DNA of 64,000 nucleotides from Tachypleus tridentatus (GCF_004210375.1 NC_134825.1:73151558-73215557); one strand, 5' to 3'; shown: positions 44,147-56,210, numbered from the stretch's first letter. Notes: generated by a model from the letters alone, not told the origin. Program-made: numbers and translations.

Positions 44147-45650
44147 TAGTACCTGTATGATTTTCTATGTCTTTTTTGCATTTCACTGCCTCTTTGCTAT
44201 TACCAGAACATGTAATTGGGATGTCATTAACCTAGCAAGAATGCATTGAAGTGATTCAGTTGTGTTAGTAATTCTTGAACAAGTTACTGGCCAGTTGCAA
44301 CAAAACTGAGACATCCTTGCTTGTTTCATGTAAATTTTGGTTATTTCCCTGTCAAATTTCATGAAATTGGTTCTATGTCCAACTGCAAACATAGTGGGAG
44401 ACCTTGAAATAATATTACAGGTAGGATATACAATATTCAAGATAATGTAAGATTCTTTAGAATCATTACATAGCATGTCAGCATTTTTTTTTTATGATTA
44501 AAAACACATGTAAAATTGTAATGCTTTTAGATATGTAATAAATTATAAAAAGAACTAGCAATTTAAAAAATAACCAGAATAGAATGCACTTTAATACATC
44601 TGTATTGCCTTCCCTTAAAACAAAATGGAGATATATTTTCAATTATAAAAATGATAATCTTATGCCATACCTCAATAGCTCAAAATAAAGTAGAATTGTA
44701 AAAGGAAAAAGACAAAAGCAACTTTAAAATCAATAAAAAGTTCTTACAAGTTCTAGTTAATATTTGTAACTTTAATGAATGCAATATATACATACATTCC
44801 TTTTGAAAAGAACTATACTACTTAAAATCAAAATTATTTATGAATATACCTCTTAAAAGATGCTCTCTTTTTCATAACTTATGGGCAATGTAAATTTAAG
44901 AAGCAAGATACTCTTAATACTCACCAGTTTCAAAAAAACAAAATAATATAATGCATACCATGTTATAAATGACAGCAATGCATAAGAATCACTCAAATGT
45001 TTGTTTTCATTAGTGGCTCAGTTTGTTAAAAAAAATACTAGAGATCAGAGTTTTATAAAATTGGTAAAAATATCTACTGTTAAGGTTAAACACATTTTCA
45101 ACAAGACCTTGTATATACATATTTTGCTTTCCTGATTTAATAATGTTTAGCCATTTATTAATGCTAGAACCTGGTTGATATGAACTCACCTCATTATACA
45201 CCATCTAAACAAGACAGCCAAGGTACATGGTTAGGCCAAGGTTATACTGCCATCTTCTAGTTACACACATACACACTGCCTGACCAACAAGACATGTGCT
45301 ATATCAGATTCTTCAGTGTAATATGTAAATGAATATTATAAAATTTATATATTAATTATATTTAAAGTTATAATCCATAACAAAGAAAGTTGCATATGAG
45401 AAATTATATTATTAATTTAATTAATAACATATGAACAATAGATATACCTATTTAAACTGTCCTACACCAAAGGAATTTAGTACATTAAACTGTAGTTGTA
45501 CAATTTCTAGGAATACATCCTAAGCAAAGCTGTATGTTAGTTAGTAGCTACTCATGCCAAGTGTAGCAGCAGTGTTACCTTCCTAAATTCTGTGATATAA
45601 AATTCATGAATTAGCTTGTTGGAAACTGTAATGGGGTAAGTTAATAAAAA
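44147..45650. other. AT-rich DNA; possible short minus exon at 44925-45016
   Basis: A 92-base minus segment has an acceptor-like 'aacaaactgag' at its left edge, a GTGAGT donor at its end and a continuously open frame (30 codons, hydrophobic). This is weak evidence for an exon. Confidence 0.25.
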
Positions 45651-46420
45651 CGAAGAATTTCACTTGAATTCAGCGTCTCAATTTCTCACCTTTGGGAAAA
45701 CTTTGTTAAACCAAACACGACATCATAACGCTTCCAAGATTAATATACCTTCATTAGTTAAAACAAAACTAAAGATAACTCATAAGGTTAATAATAACTA
45801 TTCAAACAAAGTTTACTTCTCACTACAATCTTTTTGTGTGTGTGCACTTTTCTACCCAGGTTAAAAAATTCATCTGAAAACCTGCAAATATAATAATAAT
45901 CAGCCTATCAGTTGAATCTTTAAAATCAAGCCTATAAATAATTATGACAAAATAAGCTAAGATTAGACGTTTCTGATACTGGCGTTAGGCTTAACTTACA
46001 CTCCTGGATTTACACTTCGAAACCTAAGCCTAAATTTCAAAGTAAAGACAAATTAAAACTTAAAATAACGAGTTACTAAGTATTTCAGACTCAATTTACA
46101 TTAAATGATTAATTACGTATGAAAGTGACCTTTCGGAAATTGTAAAGACTACTGCATATAACACCCCAAAAACACCTTCCGTACAAGTTGACCTTCACTA
46201 TATATTATCACAATTATAACATACAACCTATATTCTCAGTTCTTAATCTTAAACTCATTAACCAATAAAAAAAGCACTAAGCACTCAACCACTTGCATCC
46301 GCACGAACTATTTTATTAATTTCACCAGCATTATATCACGTAATATTCTCTAACAATATGACGCATACTAAAAGCTTACGGCGTCCTCTACGAGTTCTTA
46401 AATAAGTTATATATTTTTAT
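45651..46420 (-). promoter_or_regulatory. Candidate 5' end of a minus-strand transcription unit
   Basis: CpG reappears sharply here. On minus, a perfect donor reads CCAGGAGT|GTAAGT (GT at 45999), and another reads GACGCC|GTAAGC near 46,379. The right edge of a methylated gene body plus donor sites pointing left suggests a first non-coding exon. No TATA or initiator is decisive. Confidence 0.25.
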
Positions 46421-46736
46421 TCATACGCAGAATGTTTACATTTTTGATAAACTTTATAATACGCAAGAAAGTAAATTTTAAATGATTACTGATATCACAT
46501 TTATTTTTCATAATGAAAACATTATGTTTTTAAATGAGTGCGACCACCAACCTCATTGACAAAAGTACCCTTAGTCATTAAATAAGATAATAATGACCAA
46601 GCTTTTTAAATTAATACCATAAACACGAATTGATGTGGAATATGAATTTTACAGTTTTTCTTACTCTTGTTTCAACTTTTATTTATCTTTTTCATTTCGA
46701 ATCTATGTTTTGTGTGTGATAAGACTGTAAAATTTG

Positions 46737-46950
46737 GTTTGTTTGGGATTTCCCTCAAAGCTACAAGAAAGCTTTTTGCATTTGCCATCTCTAATTTATC
46801 ATTGAAAGACTAGAGGGAACTCTTGGCCTTTTACTAACGAACAGTGTAAATGACTATTACTTTATAACATCCTACGGCTGAAAGGGCACAAGCATGTTTT
46901 GTGAGACGGGGAGTCTAATCCGCAACTCTCAAAGTGCGTTTCTGGCCACG
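46737..46950 (-). mobile_element. SINE family A with internal deletion
   Basis: Tail 'tttgtttgggatttccctcaaagct', body shortened after 'gactagaggga', head 'gacggggagtctaatccgc'. Confidence 0.8.
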
Positions 46951-47071
46951 CTAGAACAAAGAATGCAAAGATATATATGTAAAAACAGCTTTACCCATAC
47001 CAGCCGTTTCTACATATATATTCTTCTCTACAAGTGGGTCATCTCGTCATCACGAAAGATTACAAAGAGTT

Positions 47072-47193
47072 TGTGTGTGTGTGTTTTCTTTTAACAAAGC
47101 CACATCGGGCTATCTGCTGAGCCCACCGAGAGGAATCAAACCCTGATTTTAGCGTTGTAAATTCGTAGACCTACCAGTGTACTAGCGGGGGGC
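47072..47193 (-). mobile_element. SINE family B
   Basis: Reverse-read family B with a (GT)n tail at left, 'gggctatctgctgagcccaccgag', and the head ending 'gtactagcggggggc'. The B box is slightly decayed ('gaatcaaacc'). Confidence 0.88.
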
Positions 47194-48292
47194 ACAAAGA
47201 GTTTGAATATTGATGGTGAGGCCTATACAGGTTAATTTTACTCCGGTATCGGCTTTATTCACTGGCTGATTCGAGGCAAGATAAGAAGTGTGGGGCATAG
47301 ATATAAATAATACTAAATTGGAAGCCACATGATTTCGGCATGTATAAACGGTTGCCGTTATTGCTACGTATAGAACTTTCAAAGCCCACTTGGATAATTT
47401 TGCTATTTCATTTTAATAAATTTGTCAATTCATGATAATCTAAACCTGATTTCACCTCAGAAATTAGTGTAGAAATGGTTCACAAAACATACTTATCTGA
47501 TCTAGCACATGAATAATACACTGGATTTTAACCCGGAGAAATATATTAAAATTTCTTCTTTTTACTTAGTTTTCATTATGTGTCTCTAGAAAAATATATG
47601 TCTCAAGTACTATTGCAAACGAATAAGAGATGGCGCGTCATATTCTTTTCTTGGGGTTTGAGAGTAGAGAAGAATATTTTTGCATTAGCACCTCCAAAAC
47701 ATTCTTCGTTCTTAGTTGAAGAGGATGGAAATAATTAAGAAAATTTATGATATAAATATTAAAAGATTCATTCGAATATATTTGAGAATTTACGGAAAAA
47801 CGGACACAAATGCTGAAATATATATGCATATACAAAATGAAGTAACACAAACCATTACGGCTAGGTCTAAAGACAATAAATTTAGCAATGTTTATTGTGA
47901 AGGTAAGCACAAAGTCACACAATAAATTATCTACTCTCTGCCTACCACCAGTATCGAAACTCAGTTTCTAACGTTTAACATTTACTGACATACCGCTATG
48001 TCCCCTGTGGTTTTACCAATGTTATTCTTTAAAAGGAGTCCATTTTGCTTTTTTAATCAGAATACTACTGAATGGTCACGTTCTCTTTCACTCCTTTCAC
48101 CTGCTACAAAATTTTTTTTTAGATATGAGCTACTTCCTTCCAAATGGTCTCTGCAAAGTCTTATAATTAAAGAAAGAAAAACTTTGCTACAACCCTCCAA
48201 TTTTTATTGTAGCTTAACTCATGTACAAAACCAATCTCTTATAATAAACAAAAATTAAATAAAGAATTTCTAATGATACTGTAGATTTAGTG
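47194..48292. other. AT-rich DNA, nothing recognised
   Basis: Two overlapping opposite frames at 47,638-47,925 and one at 47,998-48,258 have no motif. Confidence 0.4.
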
Positions 48293-48398
48293 AGTGTGTT
48301 TTCTTGAACTCACATCGGGTTATCTGCTGTGTCCAGCGAGAAATGAAACCCCGATTTTGGCATTGTAAAACCTGAGATATACTGTTGTCCCAGTGGAG
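48293..48398 (-). mobile_element. SINE family B, decayed
   Basis: 'tcacatcgggttatctgctgtgtcc', 'gaaaccccgattttggcattgtaaa' and 'ctgttgtcccagtgg' follow the family order. Confidence 0.75.
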
Positions 48399-48596
48399 AA
48401 ATAAACCTAGTGTAAGATATTACACTAATATTATTATTCTATAATCAGAACAAAATAGTTTTGATGAAATTTTAACATCCTTCCGATTACAACAGTGGAT
48501 TTCAAGACATCCTGCCATTAAGGCCAAATATAATTTCCCATGGTAAGATTCACATTTGAAGGCAGGCATAACAAAGTCAGGATTACTTAACTATGC

Positions 48597-48718
48597 GTTC
48601 CCAGTAGCACAGCAGTATGCCTGAGGACTTACAATACAAGAATCTGAGTTTCGATACCCGTGTTGTTCAGAGCAAATATAGCCCATTATGTAGCCTTGTG
48701 CTAAATTACAAAAACAAA
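48597..48718 (+). mobile_element. SINE family C
   Basis: 'cccagtagcacagcagtatgcc' (A box), 'gagtttcgatacccgtg' (B box), 'atagcccattatgtagccttgtg' and a 'caaaaacaaa' tail. It is clearly tRNA-derived. Confidence 0.85.
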
Positions 48719-48904
48719 ATTATGCAAAACATTTTATTTTACATGAAAATCGTACATTAACGGCGTATTACAACAGGAGCAGATTGAAGCATGAAAATTC
48801 TATTTTTATTTGATTTGTTATATTTAATTGAACTTGATTACAGAAAAATATGACAAATTATATAAACTTTCATATGCAAATAAAGTTGTATGTTTTAAAT
48901 GTTT

Positions 48905-49138
48905 TTTTCAATTTCGCGCAAAGCTAAACGAGGGCTATCTGCGCTAACTGTCCCTAATTTAGCAGAGTAAGCCTAGAAGGAAGGCAGCTAGTCACCACCA
49001 CCCACCGCCAACTCTTGGGCTACTTTTATCAAGGAACAGTGGGATCAACTGTCACTTTGTAACGCTCCCACGGCTGAAAGGGCGAGCATGTTTGGTATGA
49101 TGAGTCTAGCGCCCTAACTATCCAGCCACAATAGGCCT
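48905..49138 (-). mobile_element. SINE family A, head partly deleted
   Basis: A CpG-rich copy with 'aatttcgcgcaaagctaaacgagggc' and 'ggctgaaagggcgagcatgtttgg'. The head jumps from 'gatga' to 'gtctagcgccctaac', losing the B box. Confidence 0.88.
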
Positions 49139-49449
49139 TTTAAATAGGTTAAATTTATGAGTATATACTTAAATAATTAAAAACAGATGAAACAAGTTGC
49201 TTTTCTTTACCACTTATTAGTCTGGTGTCGTTTAATCTACAAACCATAATATATGTCTAATATTTGCTGTAATACATGTGCGTCTTACTCTACCATGTAC
49301 ATACCTAAATTTTCATGACCCATCATATACACTTCAACACAGTGCATAATGTATTTTTATTATTTGTATAAATTTACAATTTTTTCTTGGATTTTTGTCT
49401 ACCTGCATTTATAATAAAAATCAAAGATTAAAATACAAATTCAATTTGC
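49139..49449. other. AT-rich DNA, nothing recognised
   Basis: No feature can be supported. Confidence 0.4.
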
Positions 49450-49579
49450 CCCCCGCTAGTACAGCGGTATGTCTCCGGATTTACAACGCTAAAATCAGGG
49501 GTTCGATTCCCCTGGGTGGGCTGAGCAGATAGCCCGATGTGGCTTTGTTGAAAGAAAACACACACAAACACACACAAAT
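49450..49579 (+). mobile_element. SINE family B, best-preserved copy
   Basis: 'ccccccgctagtacagcgg', B box 'ggggttcgattcccctggg', 'gctgagcagatagcccgatg', and a tail of 'aagaaaacacacacaaac'. It is the reference for family B here. Confidence 0.92.
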
Positions 49580-49596
49580 TCAATTTTCTCTTTTTG

Positions 49597-49733
49597 GGTA
49601 AAAGAGTAGCCTAAGAGTTGGCGGTGGGTGGTGATGACTAGCTGTCTTTCCTCCAGTCTTACACTACTAAATTAGGGACGACTAGCGCAGATAGCCCTCG
49701 TGTGGCTTTGCGCGAAATTCAAAACAAACCAAA
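49597..49733 (+). mobile_element. SINE family A, distal part
   Basis: In sense orientation it runs from 'gtaaaagagtagcctaagag' to 'gcgcgaaattcaaaacaaacc'. The tRNA-like head is absent. Confidence 0.88.
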
Positions 49734-49900
49734 CCGAATAGGCTATGATGTCACTGTTCATTCTAGATTTATCCAAATGTCCCCTCTCTTCCATTAAGCA
49801 AATCAATATATTTAATAAACTTTCATCTTGATACTCAGTGATAGCATCAAAAGTGAATGTACACAAGAGTTGTATTTGTTTACCGTGTATGTTTTGCCAG

Positions 49901-52260
49901 CAGGGGCGTAGATCCTGGGGAGGATGGATGAGATACATCCTCCCTTCATTTTAGGTGGGGGGTATGGTGCATACAATCATTCCCCCTATAGTTTGGTCTG
50001 TTGAATTGTTTTATTGCATCACAGGCCTACAAATTGTGTGTTTGTTCTTGTGATTCTCGTGTTTTTACCAATCGAATTACATAATTAGGCCGAGGTGTAG
50101 GCTTTTTCAGTGTACATCTTTAATATAGGTGTGCTTCTAAGATTTTCAATTTAAGCGATAGTTCGTAAGTATCAGTCAGTAGGCCTAAGTATACATGCAA
50201 GGCTTGCAAGCACTATCACAGAATCTACCTATGTCTCGCACATAGTGTAAGATTAAGTAAAATGTTCATCACAACAGATTGAAGAGAGCATGAAATTCGA
50301 AAATATTACTCCTATGATCTAGATCTGGCAGGCCATTTGTAGCATGTAGCTGCATCAATCTTATGTGTATATTGTGCGGTTTTCCTACGCCATTTGTTCT
50401 TATGCATGTCAAGCCGGTTTTATTGTCGAACGCCTTACTCTCTTTTGCTGTCGAAGTCGCTGACCAAAGTGTACGTTTAGACAGTTAACAACAGGTTCGG
50501 GCCGCTCGGATCCAGACGCACCCTACATCAACCTCCTCCGCTCCCTTTAGTCTGAGACTCGATTTTACAACAGGGCTCATCAGACCTGTGTTTGTGGCCC
50601 TCATTAATCCATAAAATTTCAGATTATCACCGCCCTCTAATAAAGTGCTGGTGCTTTATGGTAAAAGAACAGTATATTATCTTATCATAGATAGTCAAAA
50701 TATTGTATTTTCTTGTATAATTAAAACACAAAAAGAAGCGATTTCAACGGTCTGAAGCCTCTACTCTAATTGTATTGCTGGTTTTTGTATAGGTGTTTTT
50801 ATTTAATAGACGTGCTTGTAGACATTATATCACAACGTGTTTGCCTTTTGATGAGCTTTAACAGAAATATAATATATTTGTGATTGTTTAAGCATTTTTT
50901 GAGAAACTTGCAATTACTTGTGTTGTAACTAGCACACATTATTGTCCCAGCGATGCCCAGGCGATCAGTCGGCTCGGTATCACTGTGAGGTACGCGCGTT
51001 CGACTTAAATACATTGTACAGTTCAGTCCTACTTCCATTCATTTTATCTTCGTTCGTTGTACGTTAGAGTTTTTCAATAAAGACTGTATTTTAGCCTGTT
51101 AAGTCATCTGGGAAACAGATTCCAATTATGACAAGCAAACGTTTGAAACTTTCCGATATTAGACAGTTCTGCAAGCCAGTTACTAGTACTACAAGTGACA
51201 ATGCAGAAGGAATAGAAACTTGACATACAGAGGAAATACCATGTTCATCAGAGGACGAGTCTGAAAACGCTTGTTTAACTATTGTACATCATGAACCACC
51301 AGATAGTTGAGAAACAAGTTTGTGCAGTAATGGAAAATCTGACACTCCACAGATACAGTGTGGAAAGCCATATCATCCAGACTCACAACTAACACCACGA
51401 CAGAAAGGAAAATCTCAAAATATCAACTTTCAGGGCAAGTGGTTTGATGAGTTCCCATGGCTGCACACTTCGACAATCAAACTCAAAAAGTCATATGCTT
51501 TCATTGTGCCAAGGCGAAAAATAGAGGCCTTTGTACAGGAAAATTGGAGAAGCCAGTGGAATATACCTTCATATTCACCGGTTTTTGCAACTGGAAAAAG
51601 GCAAAACAGAAATTCAACGAACACCGATCCTCCTCTCAGCACAGATTCGCTATATCTCCAGAAGGTTCACTTGATGTAGCTCCAGTGACTGTCCAGCTAC
51701 ATGATGGAGAAAAGAAGCAGCAGGAAGAATACAAAAGAAGTCTAGCCAAAATATTCAGAAGTTTATGTTTCTTACTGCGTCAAGGTTTAGCATTACGTGG
51801 ACATACTGATACGGAGGGAACTTCCTGCAGTTAATGAAGCTCCCGGAAGAGGAAGATCCTGAGTTGACAGCCTACTTGTGAAAGAAGACCACATTCACAT
51901 CACCCCACGCTCAGAATGAAATAATGGAGATGTTCAGCCATCAAATACTGAGGAACATAGCACACGAAGTGCAGCAAAGTGAAATCTTTGCATTAATGGT
52001 TGATGACACTCAAGATGTTACAGGTGCCGAACAGGAAGCAATATGTGTACGATACGTAGATGAGAACCTTGACGTCCATGAGACATTTCTTGGTTTGTAC
52101 AGTGTTTCCAATACAACTGGTGACACAATATCCTTGACTATACTTGATGTACTGACTAGACTCAATTTACCACTATCAGGATTAACAGCACAAACTTATG
52201 ACGGAGCCGCTAACATGAGTGGTGAGCGGATGCCAGGCAAAAATAAAAGAGAAGCAACCG
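49901..52260 (+). mobile_element. hAT-type element, 3' truncated
   Basis: It begins CAGGGGCGTAGATCCTGGGG, the typical start of hAT elements with CAGGGGCGTAG ends. A 1.2-kb leader precedes a transposase relic that stops after the motif 'TYDGAANMSG' at about 52,220. No matching inverted end is found downstream; instead the 2-kb repeat family begins by about 52,300. Confidence 0.75.
51128..52239 (+). pseudogene. hAT transposase of the ZMYM1/DUF4371 type, truncated
   Basis: The ATG at 51128 reads MTSKRLKLSDIRQFCKP, a usual start of this group. Two in-frame stops precede 51,320, a frameshift lies near 51,460, and another stop is near 51,890. Recognisable parts are the finger region 'KWFDEFPWLH' and 'KVICFHCAKAKNRGL' (TTF-type), 'WKKAKQKFNEHRSSSQHR', then the core 'SEIFALMVDDTQDVTGAEQ' with its Asp pair and 'LTAQTYDGAANMSG'. 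The rest of the core and the dimerisation domain are gone. The frame runs on into unrelated repeat sequence. Confidence 0.85.
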
Positions 52261-52299
52261 TCAGCTTTGTTTTTTCACTGCAGAGCACACAAGACTCTG

Positions 52300-53917
52300 A
52301 GAAAAACAACAATAAAATGGAAGCATAATATTATTGAATATTTGTATATAGTAACTAAGGAGACCAAATCTTAAAGTAAGAATCGAACTATGTGAAGAAA
52401 AAACTAAATTTTATAGTCAAAAGTTTCTCACCTTGTATTCCATGGGTACTTCGGCCAGTACAATTTGTAGGTATAACGTTATGTATATATATTTTAATTG
52501 TATGTTCTCATAAGTTCTTTGAATAAATCTGAATTAAATTCTGGAAGTAAAAAACAAAAGTTAGATAACTAGTAAGTAACATTTAAATTATTATATAACC
52601 TGTGTGAAGCTAAGTAATTAGGGTTTGCAAACATCAGGCTGGTTTAGATAGCGTCATACTGAAAACTTTAGTGAAAGTGAATATTTTATAAGCAAAAATA
52701 TTCTATTTTACAGGAAGTACTACAGGCGAAAAATGTTCGGATTGTACTGATATACACTGTATTTTTTATCTATTAAATGTGGTATCATTTGTTGAAAAAA
52801 TAATTTAAAAAAAAACTTCATTCCTTAAAACTATATAAATTACACCATTAAAGATATAATCACATTTTCAGGTTCAGTCCCAGTGAAAGGTCGAATATTA
52901 GACTAAGCAGCTTATATTCCCTACAACACTTACAAACGAAATTTCTAAGGGTAACAAAATTGTAATTAAAATGTGTGAAAATATTTATTATATGGTTCAA
53001 AATTTCGCTAGTTCAGTAAACACTGTAGGATCTGAGGTCTCAGGTGTTTCAGTGCTACTGCTCATCTATTTTATGTCTGTCGAATTGCGCAGCATATGTA
53101 TATGAACGTGTTATTTGTGCACTTGCTCATAAAATTTACTGTCCTCTTGTTTTAAAGTTGTTAAGTTTTGAAAGTGGTATAATGTGGTGTTAAATTTACC
53201 TTAGTTTAGACAATAACACAAATACAGTAGGCCTAACTACGTATTTGTCTACAAAACTATACTACTTCGGCTACCGTACGTTACTGTATAATATACACAT
53301 GCATATTACTATTTATTCATTAATATTTACATTTTAGTTATATTTCTTAAAACATAGAAAGTAAATGAGAAATACATTGATTTCAAGGGCTCCATGAAGC
53401 ATAGTTTAAAAAACCACGAATATCACACAACCTTACAGTTTGTTTTTATCACTAAGTAAACTGTGTACACTTTTCAACTTTAAATATTTGTTTCTTAGTA
53501 GTATCTATTTGTTTACTTTAATCTAATCTTAAAACATTTGTGGTTCTCTCTTTTTTTATATTTCATATTATTCATGTATATAGTGTATATAAATATATAT
53601 ATATAAAAGGTTAAAGTCGTATGTACAGAATAAATCTACACGCGATCGCGAGAAAAAACCCTTCATTTTCTATCTAGGCACAATTTCTTTATTAGATTTA
53701 AAGGATAAAATTTCGTTTTCATCACTCAACTTTGAGTTTTTCTACTGCTACCCCCTCACTTATCAGTTTTATTTTTCTGTCATTTTTCTCCTCTTTCGCT
53801 TCCATCATTTCGTTACAACAATTGATTCAAGAGTATCGTTACACTTGCAACCAATACAAACTGTGAAGAAAGACAACAATAAAATGGAACCACAATATTA
53901 CTGAATATTTGCATATA
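52300..53917. repeat. 2-kb repeat family, copies 1 and 2 (left part)
   Basis: From 'aacaacaataaaatgg' and 'gtaactaaggagacc' (52,350) to 'cagtttgtttttatcac' (53,437) and on to 'tttgcatata' (53,917). These segments recur in the same order at 55,270 onward, 60,640-61,830 and 61,835-63,895. The first copy holds the right half of a unit, and the second starts near 53,400. Confidence 0.75.
53594..53609. repeat. (AT)n microsatellite in the repeat unit
   Basis: The equivalent position in other copies (about 60,935 and 62,150) also carries an AT-rich dinucleotide run. Confidence 0.8.
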
Positions 53918-55269
53918 CAGGGTGTCCCAAAATAACGTTTACACTCTTTGAATCGTTATAACTTGCCTTGTTTATTGATTTTAACAATGAAACAAGATAA
54001 ATATGATAGCCAAAGGATTTATTTAAAGTTTTCATACTGAAATCAAAAGAAAAAATAACAAATAAAATTCTTCCCAAGGAAAACTCTCCTTGATTGAAAT
54101 TGTAAAATGTCACAATTTGCTTGCTTCACTTCAGGTGTTCAAACTGAAATCCGTTCTGCTCCAGACACATCTCATAACGGGAAGAAATGGAAGTGCACAC
54201 ATCAAACACCATGTCATCTGGTATTAAAGCACATTGTTCTTCAATTGCAACTCTCAATTCGTCAATTATTGCCCTTTTTGTGCTGTAAACTTTGTCTTTC
54301 AGAAACCCCCACAAAAAGAAATCCATGGGTGTCAAACCTGGCGATCTAGCAGGAAATTCTACACTTCCTCTTCGTCCAATCTATCTGTCTGGCGTAGATA
54401 AGCTCTCACGTCGCGATGGAAGTGGAGAGGAGCGCCATCCTGCTGGAAGAAACACTCTTCTTTTCCAAATTGTTCTTGGATGCGTGGCATGGCAAACTCT
54501 TGTAGCATGTTGAGATAATTCAATCCTGTTACGGTGTCTTGGAAAAAGAATGGTCCGATAAGTTCCCTAGCGGACAGACCACACCACACAGTCACTCCAG
54601 GCAAATTCAAGTGATGTTCCTCTGTAACATGTGGATTTTCTGTTGCCCAGTAGGTGCAGTTGTGTCGATTTATTGAGCCATTCAGCTTAAACGTTGCTTT
54701 ATCACTCCAAACAAATTTGAGTGGAAATTCATCATCGCCTGCACATCTAGCAAAATACCATTCACAAAACTCAACCCTTCGATTAGGGTCATCTTCATTC
54801 AGAGCGTGAACAAGCGATGGGATGAAACTTTTGAATTGGGAACGCTTCAAAATGCGATGAACGTTGGATTTAGGGATACCTGTTTCATGAGACAGTTGGC
54901 GCACTGATTTTCTTGGAGAATTCAGAACATTATCAATGACCTCTTGCTCTCTTGTTGGGCTTGTTGATGATCCTTTTCGACCGGAGCGACCCTTTCTCAT
55001 ATGGTGGAGAGTTCCGTGTTCATCAAACTTGGCGATGATGTGTGAAATGCTGGAGCGAGATGGCGCATCCATATGGAACTTTCCAGTAAAACGTCTTTGC
55101 ACTTCAGCTTTGTTTTCGACTTTCCAAAAAGTTTTGAGAATGAATATTTTGTGCTCGATTGTAAGCGAATTATCCGCCATCCTTGGACACAAGTCAAATC
55201 TGAAACAAAAGAAACGGTTTATTAGCTATACACAGTCAAAGAGTGTAAACGTTATTTTGGGACACCCTG
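53918..55269 (-). mobile_element. Mariner-like element, near complete, 1352 bp
   Basis: The inverted ends are CAGGGTGTCCCAAAATAACG and the similarity continues through TTTACACTCTTTGA on both sides. TA flanks each end (53916-53917 and 55270-55271). Outside the TA the 2-kb repeat resumes without loss ('gcatata | gtaactatggagacc', compare 'gcatacagtaactaaggagac' at 62,510), so the insertion point is exact. It encodes a transposase on minus with one frameshift. Confidence 0.93.
54126..55180 (-). pseudogene. Tc1/mariner-type transposase with one frameshift
   Basis: ATG at 55180 reads [20 protein letters not shown]. The N-terminal helix-turn-helix region includes '[16 protein letters not shown]', then the second helix set '[20 protein letters not shown]'. 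The catalytic acids sit in [16 protein letters not shown] and LTPMDFFLWG. The second and third acids are about 40 residues apart, so this is not the classical DD34D mariner. A frameshift near 54,390-54,400, around '[17 protein letters not shown]', breaks the frame just before the third acid. The rest is intact to 'QNGFQFEHLK' and its stop. A single small indel suggests a fairly recent insertion. Confidence 0.9.
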
Positions 55270-56210
55270 TAGTAACTATGGAGACCAAACATTAAAATAA
55301 AAGCCGAACTTTGAGAGGAAAGAACAAAAATTTTTAGCAAAAAATTACCCACCTTATATTCCACAAGTATTTCGACCAGTGCAATTTGTTGGTATGAAGT
55401 TTTGTATAAATATTTTAATTGTATGTTCACATAAGATGATTCTATAAATCTCAATTATATTCTTGAAATAAGAAACAAAAGTCATACAACTAGTAACATT
55501 CACTTTACTCTGCAACCTGTGAAAGGCTTAGCAATTAGGGTTAGCAAATACTGGGCTGTTTTAGATAACGTCGTACTGAAAAACTTAGAAAAATGGGTCA
55601 TCTTCTAAGATAAAAATATTATTTTTTACAGTAATTAATGCAGTGAAAGACTGTTCTCATTGTGCTAAGCAAACATTATTTTTGGTCTATTAAGTGTGTT
55701 ACCGTTTATTTAAAAAATAACATTTTTAAACTCCTTTCCTTAAAACTACATTTATAAATTACATCAATAAAGATATAATCAAAACTTCAGATTTAGTCCA
55801 AGTCGGGTTCTTGTTACGAGGACAGTACTTTAAAATTTTGTTCTTTCACAAACAAAGGCTTGTCGTACGTATCGTAGTTATTTTCATAATTGTCTGAATT
55901 TAGAATACCAAAGTGGAAATTTTTTATAGATTTTTTTTTGTGTGGTGCCATTTAATAGATAGTGACACAATGTATTTATTATTTCGGTCATATAGATACA
56001 AATATGCACGCCATGTCCTTTAGATAATAGTAAGATCAGAAAATATAACGTAATTAATACTTTATATTGGATTTACTAAAATATATTTTTTCAATGTAAT
56101 ATAATGCTGTAATGGTTAATAGATACCTTATACCATGTTGCTGTGTAATTAATTAACTGTGCTTTTAGTTCGTGATTTTAGTAATTTTAGGATAATTATA
56201 TCTATATAAC
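55270..56210. repeat. 2-kb repeat family, copy 2 (right part)
   Basis: It continues copy 2 after the mariner: 'gtaactatggagaccaaac' through 'gttcttgttacgaggacag', 'ttgtctgaatttagaataccaaagtgg' and 'ggataattatatctatat'. It is collinear with 62,518-63,440. Confidence 0.8.

Larger units (their letters stand above)
17300..45650. other. CpG-depleted block, probable methylated gene body
   Basis: CpG is rare across this block, and from 22,896 to 25,293 there is none at all in about 2.4 kb of moderately GC-containing DNA. SINE copies inside it have TpG or CpA where outside copies have CpG. CpG becomes common again on both sides. In many invertebrates methylation is concentrated in transcribed units and depletes CpG there. 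The block therefore probably corresponds to one or more transcription units, including the minus-strand exon at 29924-31267. Edges are approximate. Confidence 0.6.

Noticed and set aside
47638..47925. Two overlapping opposite-strand frames
   Set aside because: Complementary readings of one AT-rich segment; neither has a recognisable motif.
49450..49535. A tRNA gene on plus
   Set aside because: It is the head of a SINE family B copy with a (CA)-rich tail; several copies exist in the window.
51430..51642. Minus frame over the hAT relic
   Set aside because: Antisense shadow of the transposase reading on plus.
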